A stretch of DNA of 64,000 nt from an uncultured Clostridia bacterium (GTDB lineage: Bacteria > Bacillota > Clostridia > TANB77 > CAG-465). Positions 1 through 7,667 of this stretch are shown here, piece after piece. The notes beneath the pieces were generated by a model. That model did no database searches and had not been told where the DNA came from. It was given only the letters and a program-made list of their open reading frames with translations. Position 1 is the stretch's first letter. Each line of letters begins with the position of its first letter. The translations under genes and the position numbers were made by a program. Where the stretch lies: the NCBI GenBank assembly GCA_949106495.1, contig CARYZD010000010.1, positions 1-64,000 of the forward strand, read 5' to 3'.

Positions 1-14
1 ATAAGCTTTTTTCT

Positions 15-38
15 ACCACATGCATAGCATGTGGTTTT
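15..38 (+). terminator. Hairpin terminator at window edge
   Basis: A 9-bp perfect stem (15-23 with 27-35, loop ATA) is followed by TTTTCTCT. The T-run lies on the + strand, so it would end a transcript entering from the left of the window. Confidence 0.5.
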
Positions 39-49
39 CTCTAATACCA

Positions 50-77
50 ATAAAAGTCATACTTTTAAGGTATGACT
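50..77 (-). terminator. Terminator of the SSB-like gene
   Basis: An 8-bp stem (55-62 with 70-77) read on the minus strand is followed by TTTTATTGG, directly after the stop codon of the gene ending at 85. Confidence 0.6.
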
Positions 78-84
78 AATATAA

Positions 85-714
85 TTATTGATTTTTATCC
101 ATATATCCAAATTTTGAAACAGATACTTCATATGCTGTTTTTTTCATTATTTCTCCATCAGGATTTTTCTTTTCATATGTTCTTGATTGTATTCTACCAT
201 TAAGCTTTACTAAATCGCCAACATTTAATGTTTCACAAAACTTTGCATTTCTTCCCCATAATATACATGGCACATAATCTGATTTTTTATATGTTCTATT
301 AATAGCAATTAATACATCAGCAATTTCTCTTCCTAAAGGAGTTTTTCTATACACAGGTTCTTTACATATATAACCTACAAAATTAGCATCATTTAAAGTT
401 AATACTTTTTCATCCTCTGTAAATTCAATTTCTTTTACAAAAATAGATAATAATAATCTATTTCTTGTTTCTGTTTGTAAATTATATGATCTAAATTGTC
501 CAGATATTTTTACTATCTTTCCAACTTTTATATCTTCTAAATTAACTAATCTTTCTGATATTATTACTGGTAATATATCCTCATATTCACTAAGTCTTTT
601 TGTTTTTATTAAAAATTTATAAAATTTCTCATCATATATTTCATGACTAAATTTTATTTCTTCTATTATTTCTCCACCAATTTCAACATTATTATTGTCC
701 ATATAATTTTCCAC
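85..714 (-). CDS. Single-stranded DNA-binding protein-like, two OB folds
   Basis: 209 residues, GTG start chosen because AAGGAGG lies 7 bases upstream. The C-terminal half (about residues 105-205) reads like a PriB/SSB OB fold, with a GYICKEPVYRKTPLGREIA strand-loop pattern and a later VPCILWGRNAKFCE segment. The N-terminal half (about 15-100) looks like a second, more diverged OB fold. There is no acidic DDDIPF-type SSB tail, so it is not a classical replicative SSB. Two-OB proteins of this type occur in Clostridia. Role inferred: ssDNA binding, client unknown. It is transcribed alone, with a visible promoter and terminator. Confidence 0.75.
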   Translation of the reverse strand: MENYMDNNNVEIGGEIIEEIKFSHEIYDEKFYKFLIKTKRLSEYEDILPVIISERLVNLEDIKVGKIVKISGQFRSYNLQTETRNRLLLSIFVKEIEFTEDEKVLTLNDANFVGYICKEPVYRKTPLGREIADVLIAINRTYKKSDYVPCILWGRNAKFCETLNVGDLVKLNGRIQSRTYEKKNPDGEIMKKTAYEVSVSKFGYMDKNQ

Positions 715-779
715 TATTTATCCTCCTTATTGTTTACTACTATATTTAATCTTATGTTTAAATTACAAAAAAAATTACT

Positions 780-819
780 GTGATATCTGGATTATATCAC
801 AATAATTCTTTTTTGTAAA
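780..819 (-). promoter_or_regulatory. SigA promoter with operator-like inverted repeat
   Basis: On the minus strand TTTACA (814-819) and TATAAT (791-796) are 17 bases apart. A GTGATAT...ATATCAC inverted repeat (780-786 with 794-800) overlaps the -10 box, which would suit a repressor site; no regulator is identified. It drives the SSB-like gene. Confidence 0.6.
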
Positions 820-872
820 CATTTTATGTAAATGTTAATATTAGTATTAATTAATTTAACTTCAATAATACA

Positions 873-2189
873 TTATTTTCCTTCTTTTAATAAACCAAGC
901 ATATTCTTTTTATATGCCTCTACACCAGGTTGGTCAAAAGGATTAACTCCTAAAACATATCCACTAATTGCACAAGCTTTTTCAAAGAAATAAATTAATT
1001 GTCCTATATTATATTCAGTAACATCTTCAAGATTAATTACCATTGTTGGAACTCCGCCATCTATATGAGCTTTTAGAGTTCCTTTAAAAGCTTGCTTATT
1101 AATATAATCTATTTCTTTACCTGCTAAGTAGTTTAGATTATCAAAATTTTCTTCAACTTCTGGAAGGAATATTAAGCTTCTATCAACTTGAACATTAATC
1201 ACTGTTTCAAATATATTTCTCTTACCATCTTGAATTAATTGACCCATTGAATGAAGATCTGTTGTTAAGTTAACTCCAGCAGGAAATATTCCCTTACCAT
1301 CTTTTCCTTCACTCTCACCAAATAGTTGCTTATACCATTCAATAAAATATTGAAAACTTGGTTCATAACTTGCAAGTATTTCTATGTCTTTTTCTTTTTC
1401 TCTTAATATATTTCTATAAGCTGCATATTTGTAGCAATCGTTATTTGACACATCTCTATTATTAAATATAAATGATGCGAATTGTGCTCCATCTAATATA
1501 TCTTCAAAATTAATATTTGCAACAGCCATAGGTAATAGTCCAACGGCAGTTAAAACAGAATATCTTCCACCAACATCATGTGGTATTTTAAACATTTCAT
1601 ATTCTTTTTTTACTGCTAAATCATGTAATATTCCCTTATCTGGGTCTGTTGTAACATATATTCTTGTTGCAGCCATAACATCCCCATATTTTTGCTCAAG
1701 TAATAATTTCAAAGTTCTAAATGTTACTGCAGGTTCTAAAGTAGAGCCAGATTTTGAAATTACATTTATTGCAAAGTCTTTATCTTGTAAATATTCAACT
1801 AAATTTCTTAAATATTTCCCACTCAAATTATTACCTGCAAATATAATTTGTGGATGTTTTCTTTCTGAATATGGTTCTAGATTTGCAAATGTATTATCAA
1901 AAAGATCTATTATTGCTTTTGCACCTAAGTATGAACCACCTATACCAATAACGACAAAAACGTCAGCTTGTTTATTTATTCTGTCAGCACATTTTTTTAT
2001 TTTTTCTATTTCTTCTTCATCTCTATTTGCTGGTAAATTAATCCAACCAAGCATTTCTTTACCTTTTCCGTTTCCTTTTTCTAACATATCATGTGCCTTT
2101 TCTACTTTTTTGCACATTTTAGCATATTCTTCTTCTGTAATAAAATCTTTTATTCCTTCATCTTCTAAAAATATTCCTTGCATTTTCAT
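873..2189 (-). CDS. pgi: Glucose-6-phosphate isomerase
   Basis: 438 residues, close to the roughly 450 of Firmicute Pgi. It interconverts glucose 6-phosphate and fructose 6-phosphate in cytosolic glycolysis. Visible motifs are the sugar-phosphate binding GIGGSYLGAKA (about 82-92), the SIS-domain SKSGSTLEP (about 145-153), GGRYSVLTAVG (about 207-217), and the catalytic-region DLHSMGQL. The start follows a GAGGTAG ribosome binding site. It lies 26 bases downstream of the nucleotidyltransferase gene on the same strand, so the two are probably cotranscribed. Confidence 0.97.
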   Translation of the reverse strand: MKMQGIFLEDEGIKDFITEEEYAKMCKKVEKAHDMLEKGNGKGKEMLGWINLPANRDEEEIEKIKKCADRINKQADVFVVIGIGGSYLGAKAIIDLFDNTFANLEPYSERKHPQIIFAGNNLSGKYLRNLVEYLQDKDFAINVISKSGSTLEPAVTFRTLKLLLEQKYGDVMAATRIYVTTDPDKGILHDLAVKKEYEMFKIPHDVGGRYSVLTAVGLLPMAVANINFEDILDGAQFASFIFNNRDVSNNDCYKYAAYRNILREKEKDIEILASYEPSFQYFIEWYKQLFGESEGKDGKGIFPAGVNLTTDLHSMGQLIQDGKRNIFETVINVQVDRSLIFLPEVEENFDNLNYLAGKEIDYINKQAFKGTLKAHIDGGVPTMVINLEDVTEYNIGQLIYFFEKACAISGYVLGVNPFDQPGVEAYKKNMLGLLKEGK

Positions 2190-2215
2190 CTACCTCCTCA
2201 TATTACTTTATTATA

Positions 2216-2773
2216 TTAAAAACCAGATAATTCTAATTTTTCTTTTAACTCTTTATACTTATAGTGTATTTTTATATTTGAATATTTTTCCCATTGTTCT
2301 TTATTATCACTAAGTAAGTATTCCCTCATTTTAGTAGCAGAAATTAACAAACTATTTCTATCCACATAAACTTCAGATAAATTTTTAACTGTCTCTTTTG
2401 AAAAGCATTTAAATATATCTTTATCTTTACCATAAATTATACAGCTTGGATTTTCCCCAAGAATTTTCTTAGCACTATCTAAAACATATTCTCCCCATTT
2501 TGGTGTTAAAATACTACTATCTTCCCAGTCATTTAATGGAGCTATAATTAACTTTCCTGATTCTATCTCATCTTTATATATTATTTCTATTAGTGATTTT
2601 CTATATTCATATGTATATGGATTTCTTCCTCCAATTTCTTGATTTGCAGAACCTATAAAAACAAGTAATTTATCACAAAGTTTTAACCCTATATTTATAA
2701 GCTTTTCATGACCTATATGTATATGTTGAAATCTTCCTACAATCAATCCATAATTAAAAATATCTTCCTGCAT
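2216..2773 (-). CDS. NMN adenylyltransferase-like nucleotidyltransferase
   Basis: 185 residues. The N-terminus carries the nucleotidyltransferase signature GRFQHIHIGHEKLI (about 13-26, HxGH motif) and the C-terminal half has ISATKMREYL, the ISSTxxR-type loop that binds ATP phosphates. Length and pattern fit the NadM/NadR-like nicotinamide-nucleotide adenylyltransferase group, making NAD from NMN and ATP, rather than CoaD (about 160 residues). AGGAGGAAT precedes the ATG. Substrate is inferred from family only. It sits upstream of pgi in the same likely operon. Confidence 0.75.
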   Translation of the reverse strand: MQEDIFNYGLIVGRFQHIHIGHEKLINIGLKLCDKLLVFIGSANQEIGGRNPYTYEYRKSLIEIIYKDEIESGKLIIAPLNDWEDSSILTPKWGEYVLDSAKKILGENPSCIIYGKDKDIFKCFSKETVKNLSEVYVDRNSLLISATKMREYLLSDNKEQWEKYSNIKIHYKYKELKEKLELSGF

Positions 2774-2900
2774 TATTTTATTCCTCCTGTCACACTATTA
2801 TAATATCATAAAATTAAAAAAATCTATAGTTTTTTAATTTTTTTATTTAAAATATTTACAATCTTTATTTTTTTTGTTATAATACTAATTGTATTTAAAA

Positions 2901-2976
2901 GTCTCTTTAGCTCAGTTGGTAGAGCAGCTGCCTCTTAAGCAGTTTGTCCGGGGTTCGAGCCCCCGAAGGGGCACCA
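2901..2976 (+). tRNA. tRNA-Lys (anticodon CTT)
   Basis: A complete 76-base cloverleaf. The acceptor stem (2901-2907) pairs with the bases before the discriminator A, using two G-U wobbles. The D arm is AGCTCAGTTGGTAGAGCA, the anticodon loop is C-T-CTT-A-A, the T arm is CGGGGTTCGAGCCCCCG, and CCA is encoded. It reads AAG. It stands alone. Confidence 0.95.
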
Positions 2977-3149
2977 TTTAAGAATAAGTAAAATTCCTGC
3001 AACTGTTGAAACAAACGAGTTATGGGGATTTTTTTCATTTCTTTTAAAAACGATTAAAACAGACTAAAAAACATTAAAGCCTACTAAAATATGGTATTGA
3101 TTACCCTAAAATTACTCTACAATTTTTTTATTTAGATAAAAGGCGAGGA
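2977..3149. other. Intergenic stretch after tRNA-Lys, no gene seen
   Basis: 173 bases of very AT-rich sequence with short repeated ACTAAAA-type words. No open frame of note and no integrase are seen. Its position just 3' of a tRNA, followed by a small DNA-binding-protein gene, is the kind of place where integrated elements decay, but I see no duplicate of the tRNA 3' end. Confidence 0.4.
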
Positions 3150-3165
3150 TTATTCCTCGCCTTTT
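3138..3165. terminator. Bidirectional hairpin overlapping a gene end
   Basis: A perfect 12-bp stem (AAAAGGCGAGGA, 3138-3149, with 3154-3165) with a TTAT loop. It carries A/T runs on both sides and so can work in either direction. On the minus strand the final codons and stop of the ribbon-helix-helix gene lie inside the hairpin. Confidence 0.7.
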
Positions 3166-3317
3166 GTTTCAAAGAAGTTTTCTACTATTTGGTTTACTAC
3201 ACTATTAAATGTTATTCCATTTTTTTCTGCTATTTCATAAATATTGTCATAAATTTTCCCAGAAAATCTAATAGTATGAGTTATAGTATCTTTTCTCGTT
3301 TTCTTTTTAAATTCCAT
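3150..3317 (-). CDS. Small ribbon-helix-helix (Arc/CopG-like) protein
   Basis: 55 residues with a strong CCTGGAGGTGATTTAA-ATG start region. A basic N-terminus (MEFKKKTRKD) leads into a beta-strand-like TITHTIRFSG, then two helices (KIYDNIYEIAEKNG and TFNSVVNQIVENFF): the classical strand-helix-helix plan of Arc/MetJ/CopG DNA-binding dimers. Such proteins usually repress their own promoter, or act in antitoxin or plasmid control; no toxin partner is next to it. The nearest genes are tRNA-Lys and the acyl-CoA synthetase. Function beyond DNA binding is unknown. Confidence 0.75.
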   Translation of the reverse strand: MEFKKKTRKDTITHTIRFSGKIYDNIYEIAEKNGITFNSVVNQIVENFFETKGEE

Positions 3318-3691
3318 TTAAATCACCTCCAGGAAGTGATTATAACTTAATAATAAATAAAACGAGCGGAAATTTCTAGTATATTTTCATTTTTAGTAAA
3401 TAAAAATGAAAGTAAACCAATTATATACTAAAAATTGATTTACTTTTCTTACATATAGCAATATATATTTTAATATTTAATACTTTGTATTTGACTTTTA
3501 TATTTCACTTAAAATAGTCTATAAAATTATAATCTTTTTCTCTTATTTATTAGTAGCTAAATATACTAATAATATTGATAATGATTTATAACTAAATCTT
3601 ACTTAATATTATACTTTTTGTTTAACAATAATTATACTACATTGCTATATTATAAATATTGTATGAAATTTAATTAATATTATACAAAAAA
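3318..3691. other. Gene-free 374-base region
   Basis: Extremely AT-rich. I find only the small gene's promoter region and two nested inverted repeats (3385-3446); no open frame longer than a few codons has a ribosome binding site. GAGCGGAAATTTCTAGTATA near 3364 is the only less AT-rich patch. Confidence 0.5.
3385..3446. repeat. Two adjacent inverted repeats
   Basis: TTTCATTTTTA (3385-3395) pairs perfectly with 3401-3411. AAAGTAAACCAATT (3409-3422) pairs with 3433-3446 with one mismatch. They lie upstream of the ribbon-helix-helix gene and could be its operators, or decayed element ends. Confidence 0.45.
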
Positions 3692-5515
3692 TCAATTCTT
3701 CTTTTCCGCTTTTACATTAACAATTTTTCTTTTCTCTTTCTTTTTGTTAGAATTAAGCTTATTTATCATATCTGTAGTTATCATTGAAGAATAGTCTGAA
3801 TTTTTTAACTCTTCTTTTCTTTTTACTTTCATAGTTGTTGTTTTTATAAAATCATCTTTTTTAATTTCTAATTCTTTAATTGCTTTATATGAAGACATCA
3901 TTCTATTTACTTTCTTTATATCATCAGCAATCATTTTATATATTGACTCATCTGATGGTATATTCTCTCCATATCTTTCTTCTAATTCTTCCTTATCTAA
4001 AGTAACCCTTGCTGCAACAATAACATCTTTAGATTTTCCACTTTTTTTCTTTCCATATATCATTGATTCTGATACAAATGGAATCTTATTAATTAAATTT
4101 TCAAGTTCTTCTGGAAATATATTTTTTCCATTAGATGTAACAATAACATTTTTCTCTCTACCAGTTATTACTAAATTTCCTCTTAAATCAAAATAACCTA
4201 AATCTCCAGTATAGAACCAGCCATTTTTTAAAGATTTCTTAGTTTCATTTTCATCATCATAATAACCTAGCATAACATTGTCACCTTTTACTATGATTTG
4301 TCCAATATTACTATTCTCATCTTCATTACCACTTAAATCTATTCTAATATCAACACCTTCCACTGCTTTTCCAACAGTTCCTGAAGCATCACATTTTAAT
4401 GATGTACCTGCTACCAAAGGAGATGTTTCTGTAAGTCCATATCCTTGTAAAAATTTAAATCCATAACCTTCCATTTTTGTAATTAACTCTAAATCAAGTG
4501 GAGCTGCACCACAGAATAAATATTTTAAGTTTCCACCAAAATTTTCATGTATTTTATTAAATACTTTTCTTCTAAAATCAATTCCAAATTTACTCATGCC
4601 ATTAGCAAATTTTTTTATAGTTTTAATAACATTCTCTTTTCCAGAATCTTTTATACCTTTTTCTATTACTTTATTTATTCTTTCAATAAAAGCAGGAACT
4701 GCTAAAATAAAATCTGGTTTAATTATTTTTATATCTTTACTAAAATATTTAAGACCTTGGCAAATTCCAATAGTTCCACCAGCAGCTGTCATAAATAAAT
4801 AATCAAGTGTAAATTCATATGTATGATGTAATGGAAGCACTGACATACATGTATAATCTCCAAACTGAGGAACAACACAAGAACATGAATATACATTAGA
4901 ACATAAATTTTTATGTGATAACATTACGCCTTTTGATTTATCTGATGTACCTGATGTAAATAATAATATACTAAAAGCTTCATTATCTATTGGAACATTA
5001 ATATAGCTTTCATCTCCTGTATTTATTTCATCTAGTCCTTTTTCTACTATTCTATCAAAAGATAAAGCTTCGTTATTTGACTCTTTCTTATTCATATCTA
5101 TATAAATAATATCATTTGATAAATCTTTTCTTACATTAGTAATTTCTCCACTTTTTCTTGATGAATAAATTATAGCCTTAGCACCACTTCTATTTATTAA
5201 ATTAACTATTTCATTTTCTGGTAAGCCTTTATCTATTGGTACAACTATTCCTACACCACAAACTATTGCCATATATGAAATATACCATCTTGATGAATTC
5301 TCTCCAATTACAGCTATTTTTTCACCTTTAAGATTTAAGTCATTTAATAAGTATGTTCCAAGTCCATTTATCTTATCTCTTACTTCCTTATATGTTATAT
5401 TAGTAAATTCCTTACGATTAGGCTCTTTTTCAATAAATGCAACTTTATCTAAAAACAAATCAAATCTTTTATTTACAATATCTTTTAAAGAATTAAGTTC
5501 TTTTAACTCCTCCAA
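3692..5515 (-). CDS. Long-chain acyl-CoA synthetase / AMP-binding enzyme
   Basis: 607 residues of the ANL superfamily; activates a fatty acid to acyl-AMP and then acyl-CoA. The P-loop-like motif LLFTSGTSDKSKGVMLSHKN (about 181-200) is followed by the A5 motif GYGLTETSPLV (about 353-363), GWFYTGDLGYFD (about 432-443, the ribose-binding Asp) and GREKNVIVTSNGKNIFPEELE in the hinge. The C-terminus ends in a Lys-rich tail. It resembles FadD15-type long-chain synthetases; the substrate is not readable from sequence. Monocistronic. Confidence 0.88.
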   Translation of the reverse strand: MEELKELNSLKDIVNKRFDLFLDKVAFIEKEPNRKEFTNITYKEVRDKINGLGTYLLNDLNLKGEKIAVIGENSSRWYISYMAIVCGVGIVVPIDKGLPENEIVNLINRSGAKAIIYSSRKSGEITNVRKDLSNDIIYIDMNKKESNNEALSFDRIVEKGLDEINTGDESYINVPIDNEAFSILLFTSGTSDKSKGVMLSHKNLCSNVYSCSCVVPQFGDYTCMSVLPLHHTYEFTLDYLFMTAAGGTIGICQGLKYFSKDIKIIKPDFILAVPAFIERINKVIEKGIKDSGKENVIKTIKKFANGMSKFGIDFRRKVFNKIHENFGGNLKYLFCGAAPLDLELITKMEGYGFKFLQGYGLTETSPLVAGTSLKCDASGTVGKAVEGVDIRIDLSGNEDENSNIGQIIVKGDNVMLGYYDDENETKKSLKNGWFYTGDLGYFDLRGNLVITGREKNVIVTSNGKNIFPEELENLINKIPFVSESMIYGKKKSGKSKDVIVAARVTLDKEELEERYGENIPSDESIYKMIADDIKKVNRMMSSYKAIKELEIKKDDFIKTTTMKVKRKEELKNSDYSSMITTDMINKLNSNKKKEKRKIVNVKAEKKN

Positions 5516-5652
5516 ATTATCACCTCAATTAAAACTAATTATACTTTTAATTATATATAGTGAAAAAATAAAAGTCAATAAAACCTATGAATAATCTACA
5601 ATATACACAGATTCGACAAAATTTAAATATTAAGCATAATTATTATCTAAAA
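5516..5652. other. Intergenic, nothing recognised
   Basis: AT-rich spacer between divergent genes. It should hold the acyl-CoA synthetase promoter on the minus strand, but I cannot assign boxes with confidence. Confidence 0.4.
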
Positions 5653-5681
5653 TTGACTTTTTATGTAAATCATGATATAAT
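5653..5681 (+). promoter_or_regulatory. SigA promoter, extended -10
   Basis: TTGACT (5653-5658), 17-base spacer, TATAAT (5676-5681) preceded by TGA, so an extended -10. Transcription would start near 5688, giving a leader of about 155 bases before the membrane protein gene. Confidence 0.8.
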
Positions 5682-5707
5682 ATAAATGTATTATAGTTTG
5701 TTTTATG

Positions 5708-5754
5708 AGAAGTTAATTAATGGTCTCAAGCCATTAGTCAACTTCTTTTATTTT
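5708..5754 (+). terminator. Leader hairpin with U-tract: attenuator or small RNA end
   Basis: A 16-bp stem (5708-5723 with 5731-5746; one A-C mismatch and one G-U pair) with loop TCTCAAG is followed by TTTATTTT. It lies about 20 bases after the predicted start site and 90 bases before the coding start. It should therefore end most transcripts early (a 65-base RNA) or act as an attenuator. I recognise no riboswitch class. Confidence 0.6.
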
Positions 5755-5844
5755 GCCAGCAAACTAAAAATGTTCGGTATGCACTAAAGATAAAACATTT
5801 ATAAACAAATCCGAAAAAATAATTATTAAAAAGGAGTGATTTAA

Positions 5845-6459
5845 ATGGCAATACAAAAAAAAGGTGAAGGAAGAAGAAATAAAATAAAAAGAAAAGATAA
5901 AAAAGAGAGTATCTTTTCAAAAATTGGAAAAGCATTGAGTGAGCGTTCACAAAATGCTAAGACAGCAACTATTGTTTTATTAATAATGTTTTTACTTTCA
6001 GTAATAAGTGGAATATTTACATTCTACTTAGGAGAACCTGCAAAAGAAATATATATTAGTGAGTCTCAAATGATAAAAGAGACTAGAAGTATATATGACT
6101 TTGAGTCTGGTTCAGAAGAAAGAACTTCTCAAGAAGCACGTGCTAAAGAAGCAAGTGAATTCTATGGAAGTATTATGGATAAATACAGAAGTGATTCTAA
6201 TACTTTAATAAAAAATTATGCTGCAATTCACAGCAATTTCTTTAAAGTATTAATAGCAGTTGCTATTGTATTTCCATTTATTGCAATAGCAATTATGTTT
6301 ATTGGGAACCCAATAAATTTCATATTTGCAATTGCAAATATAGTAATTGTAGTTCCAATAAGAGCTATCAGTTACTTATATAATTCTTTTAGAATTGAGA
6401 GAAAACATTCTAAAAGAACTTCTTCAAAACACCAATTAAAATTAGAAGCAGCTAACTAA
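5845..6459 (+). CDS. Membrane protein of unknown function
   Basis: 204 residues, AAGGAGTGA ribosome binding site. The N-terminal 40 residues are very basic. A first hydrophobic segment (about 41-63) is followed by a charged external or internal loop rich in Glu and Ser (about 66-128), then two more segments (about 131-153 and 156-180), and a basic tail. I recognise no family. It has its own promoter and a leader with a terminator-like hairpin. Confidence 0.7.
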   Translation: MAIQKKGEGRRNKIKRKDKKESIFSKIGKALSERSQNAKTATIVLLIMFLLSVISGIFTFYLGEPAKEIYISESQMIKETRSIYDFESGSEERTSQEARAKEASEFYGSIMDKYRSDSNTLIKNYAAIHSNFFKVLIAVAIVFPFIAIAIMFIGNPINFIFAIANIVIVVPIRAISYLYNSFRIERKHSKRTSSKHQLKLEAAN

Positions 6460-6475
6460 GCTGCTTCTTTTTTTA
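6444..6475. terminator. Terminator between convergent genes
   Basis: A 10-bp stem (6444-6453 with 6459-6468) followed by a T-run. It overlaps the last codons of the membrane protein gene and may serve the ytfJ-type gene from the other side. Confidence 0.75.
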
Positions 6476-6976
6476 TTCTTCTTCCTCATAAAATTCATCA
6501 TCTAAATCGTCTTCATCAACATCTATGTCTATTACTTTAGTTTGTTTTCTTTTCTTTGCCTCTTTACTTGCCTTATTTTCGCATTTATCTATCTTCTTAT
6601 TAATAAGGCCATCTATTTTATTTATTATATCTGGTATCATATCTACTGCTCTATCTACTACATTAATACCATCTACATTTAATACTTTAGCAGTACCATC
6701 TTTTATTACTAAAAAGCCTACTGGAGTAATATTAACACCAGCACCAGAGCCTCCACCAAATGGAAGCTTAGAATTTTCAGTATATTTATTTAATCTATTA
6801 GAGTTAAATTCACTTCCTCCTGCTGCAAAACCGAAACATACCTTAGATAAAGGTATAATTGTTGTATTGTCTGGAGTAACAATACTTTCCCCTATTATTG
6901 TATTAACATCTACCATACTTTCTATTGAAGTCATTGATGTAATCATTAGAGATTCTATTGGATGTTTTGTTTCCAT
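6473..6976 (-). CDS. ytfJ: GerW / YtfJ-family spore protein
   Basis: 167 residues. It has the family layout: N-terminal HPIESLM and VGESIxTPDxTxIIPLSKV-like stretch (about 28-50), then FGFAAGGSEF, a PFGGGSGAGVNITPVGFLVI core (about 73-92), and a Lys/Asp/Glu-rich tail. YtfJ/GerW proteins are made in the forespore in Bacillus and are needed for germination with some germinants; the biochemical role is unknown. Its usual partner ytfI (DUF2953) is nearby on the same strand, separated by the oppositely oriented LysM gene. Confidence 0.9.
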   Translation of the reverse strand: METKHPIESLMITSMTSIESMVDVNTIIGESIVTPDNTTIIPLSKVCFGFAAGGSEFNSNRLNKYTENSKLPFGGGSGAGVNITPVGFLVIKDGTAKVLNVDGINVVDRAVDMIPDIINKIDGLINKKIDKCENKASKEAKKRKQTKVIDIDVDEDDLDDEFYEEEE

Positions 6977-7097
6977 TTTTTATACCACCTTTCAAATAAT
7001 ATTTAATTTAATATTATACTAATTATACTTTTCCCTATTAAACTAAATAATATACTTAAAAACTAAAAATAATCAAAAAAGTACATTTATTTATTTT
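6977..7097. other. Intergenic, nothing recognised
   Basis: AT-rich stretch carrying the ytfJ start region on the minus strand; a forespore promoter would be expected but I cannot point to one. Confidence 0.3.
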
Positions 7098-7126
7098 TTG
7101 ACTAATTATGTAAAATATGATATAAT
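7098..7126 (+). promoter_or_regulatory. SigA promoter, extended -10
   Basis: TTGACT (7098-7103), 17-base spacer, TGATATAAT (-10 at 7121-7126). It drives the LysM gene. I looked for a GAAC-N4-GTTC SOS box and saw none. Confidence 0.8.
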
Positions 7127-7145
7127 TATTATATTAATATTATTG

Positions 7146-7212
7146 AAGTAATAAGCTTTAATAAGCAAGTTGGAAAATTTTCGTCCATTTTGTTTATTAA
7201 AGCTTATTGCTT
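7146..7212 (+). promoter_or_regulatory. Long hairpin in the 5' leader
   Basis: A 19-bp stem (7146-7164 with 7194-7212, one T-G pair) encloses a 29-base loop. It ends four bases before the AAGGAGG ribosome binding site (7216-7222). There is no T-run, so it is not a terminator; it may stabilise the messenger or control access to the ribosome binding site. Confidence 0.55.
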
Positions 7213-7228
7213 ACTAAGGAGGAAAATT

Positions 7229-7628
7229 ATGAAAAATTTAAAAATAAACTATAAAAGGAGAAGACTTATAGCATTAGCTATACGGAATAATCCTATTTAT
7301 AGTGATTTGTAATGTTGTATGTTCAACATGCAGCTTTGCAAAAGAAAAATTGTATAATTATTTAGTGTCATGTGACGCTAATTATATTAACAATTTAAAA
7401 GAAAAAATAGAAGGAGGTGAACTAGAAGTTACACCATATGTTGTTTCTGATGGAGAACGTCTATGGAACATAGCAAGAGGCTATCAAAACGAAAAAGGTT
7501 TTGATATTACCTTAGACAAATTTGTTAGTATCGTAGGTGATATTAACGAAGCTATGGGAATAGATACATCAGTGCTACATATAGGAGATACTATCTATTT
7601 ACCAAATTCTATTGAAGGAATAGTTTAA
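7229..7628 (+). CDS. LysM membrane protein (YneA-like), +1 frameshift at CGG
   Basis: ATG at 7229 with AAGGAGG 7 bases upstream opens an 18-codon frame (MKNLKINYKRRRLIALAI). CGG at 7283 then sends the zero frame to a stop at 7310. Skipping C7283 gives GGA ATA ATC and a 132-residue protein: basic N-terminus, one membrane segment (about 12-31), and a LysM-like domain (about 68-127, YVVSDGERLWNIARGYQ to IGDTIYLP). The membrane segment straddles the shift, and is only complete if the C is skipped. The plan matches small cell-division suppressors such as YneA; function inferred. An internal GTG at 7302 lies within the membrane segment and has no ribosome binding site. Confidence 0.8.
7283..7285 (+). 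other. Candidate +1 frameshift site: ATA-C-GGA
   Basis: In-frame CGG. Reading ATA, skipping C7283, then GGA ATA ATC restores the long frame. The zero frame ends 9 codons later at TAA (7310-7312). Confidence 0.75.
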
Positions 7629-7667
7629 AAACTATTCTTTCTTTTTAATTTATTCATTATAATTTTA

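Noticed and set aside
5738..5950. Minus-strand open frame over the leader and start of the 5845 gene
   Set aside because: Phe/Leu-rich translation of AT-rich antisense; no start signals.
6977..7228. LexA/SOS box upstream of the YneA-like gene
   Set aside because: No GAAC-N4-GTTC or close variant found.
7302..7628. Independent gene starting at GTG 7302
   Set aside because: No ribosome binding site, and it would remove half of the membrane helix that the upstream frame supplies.
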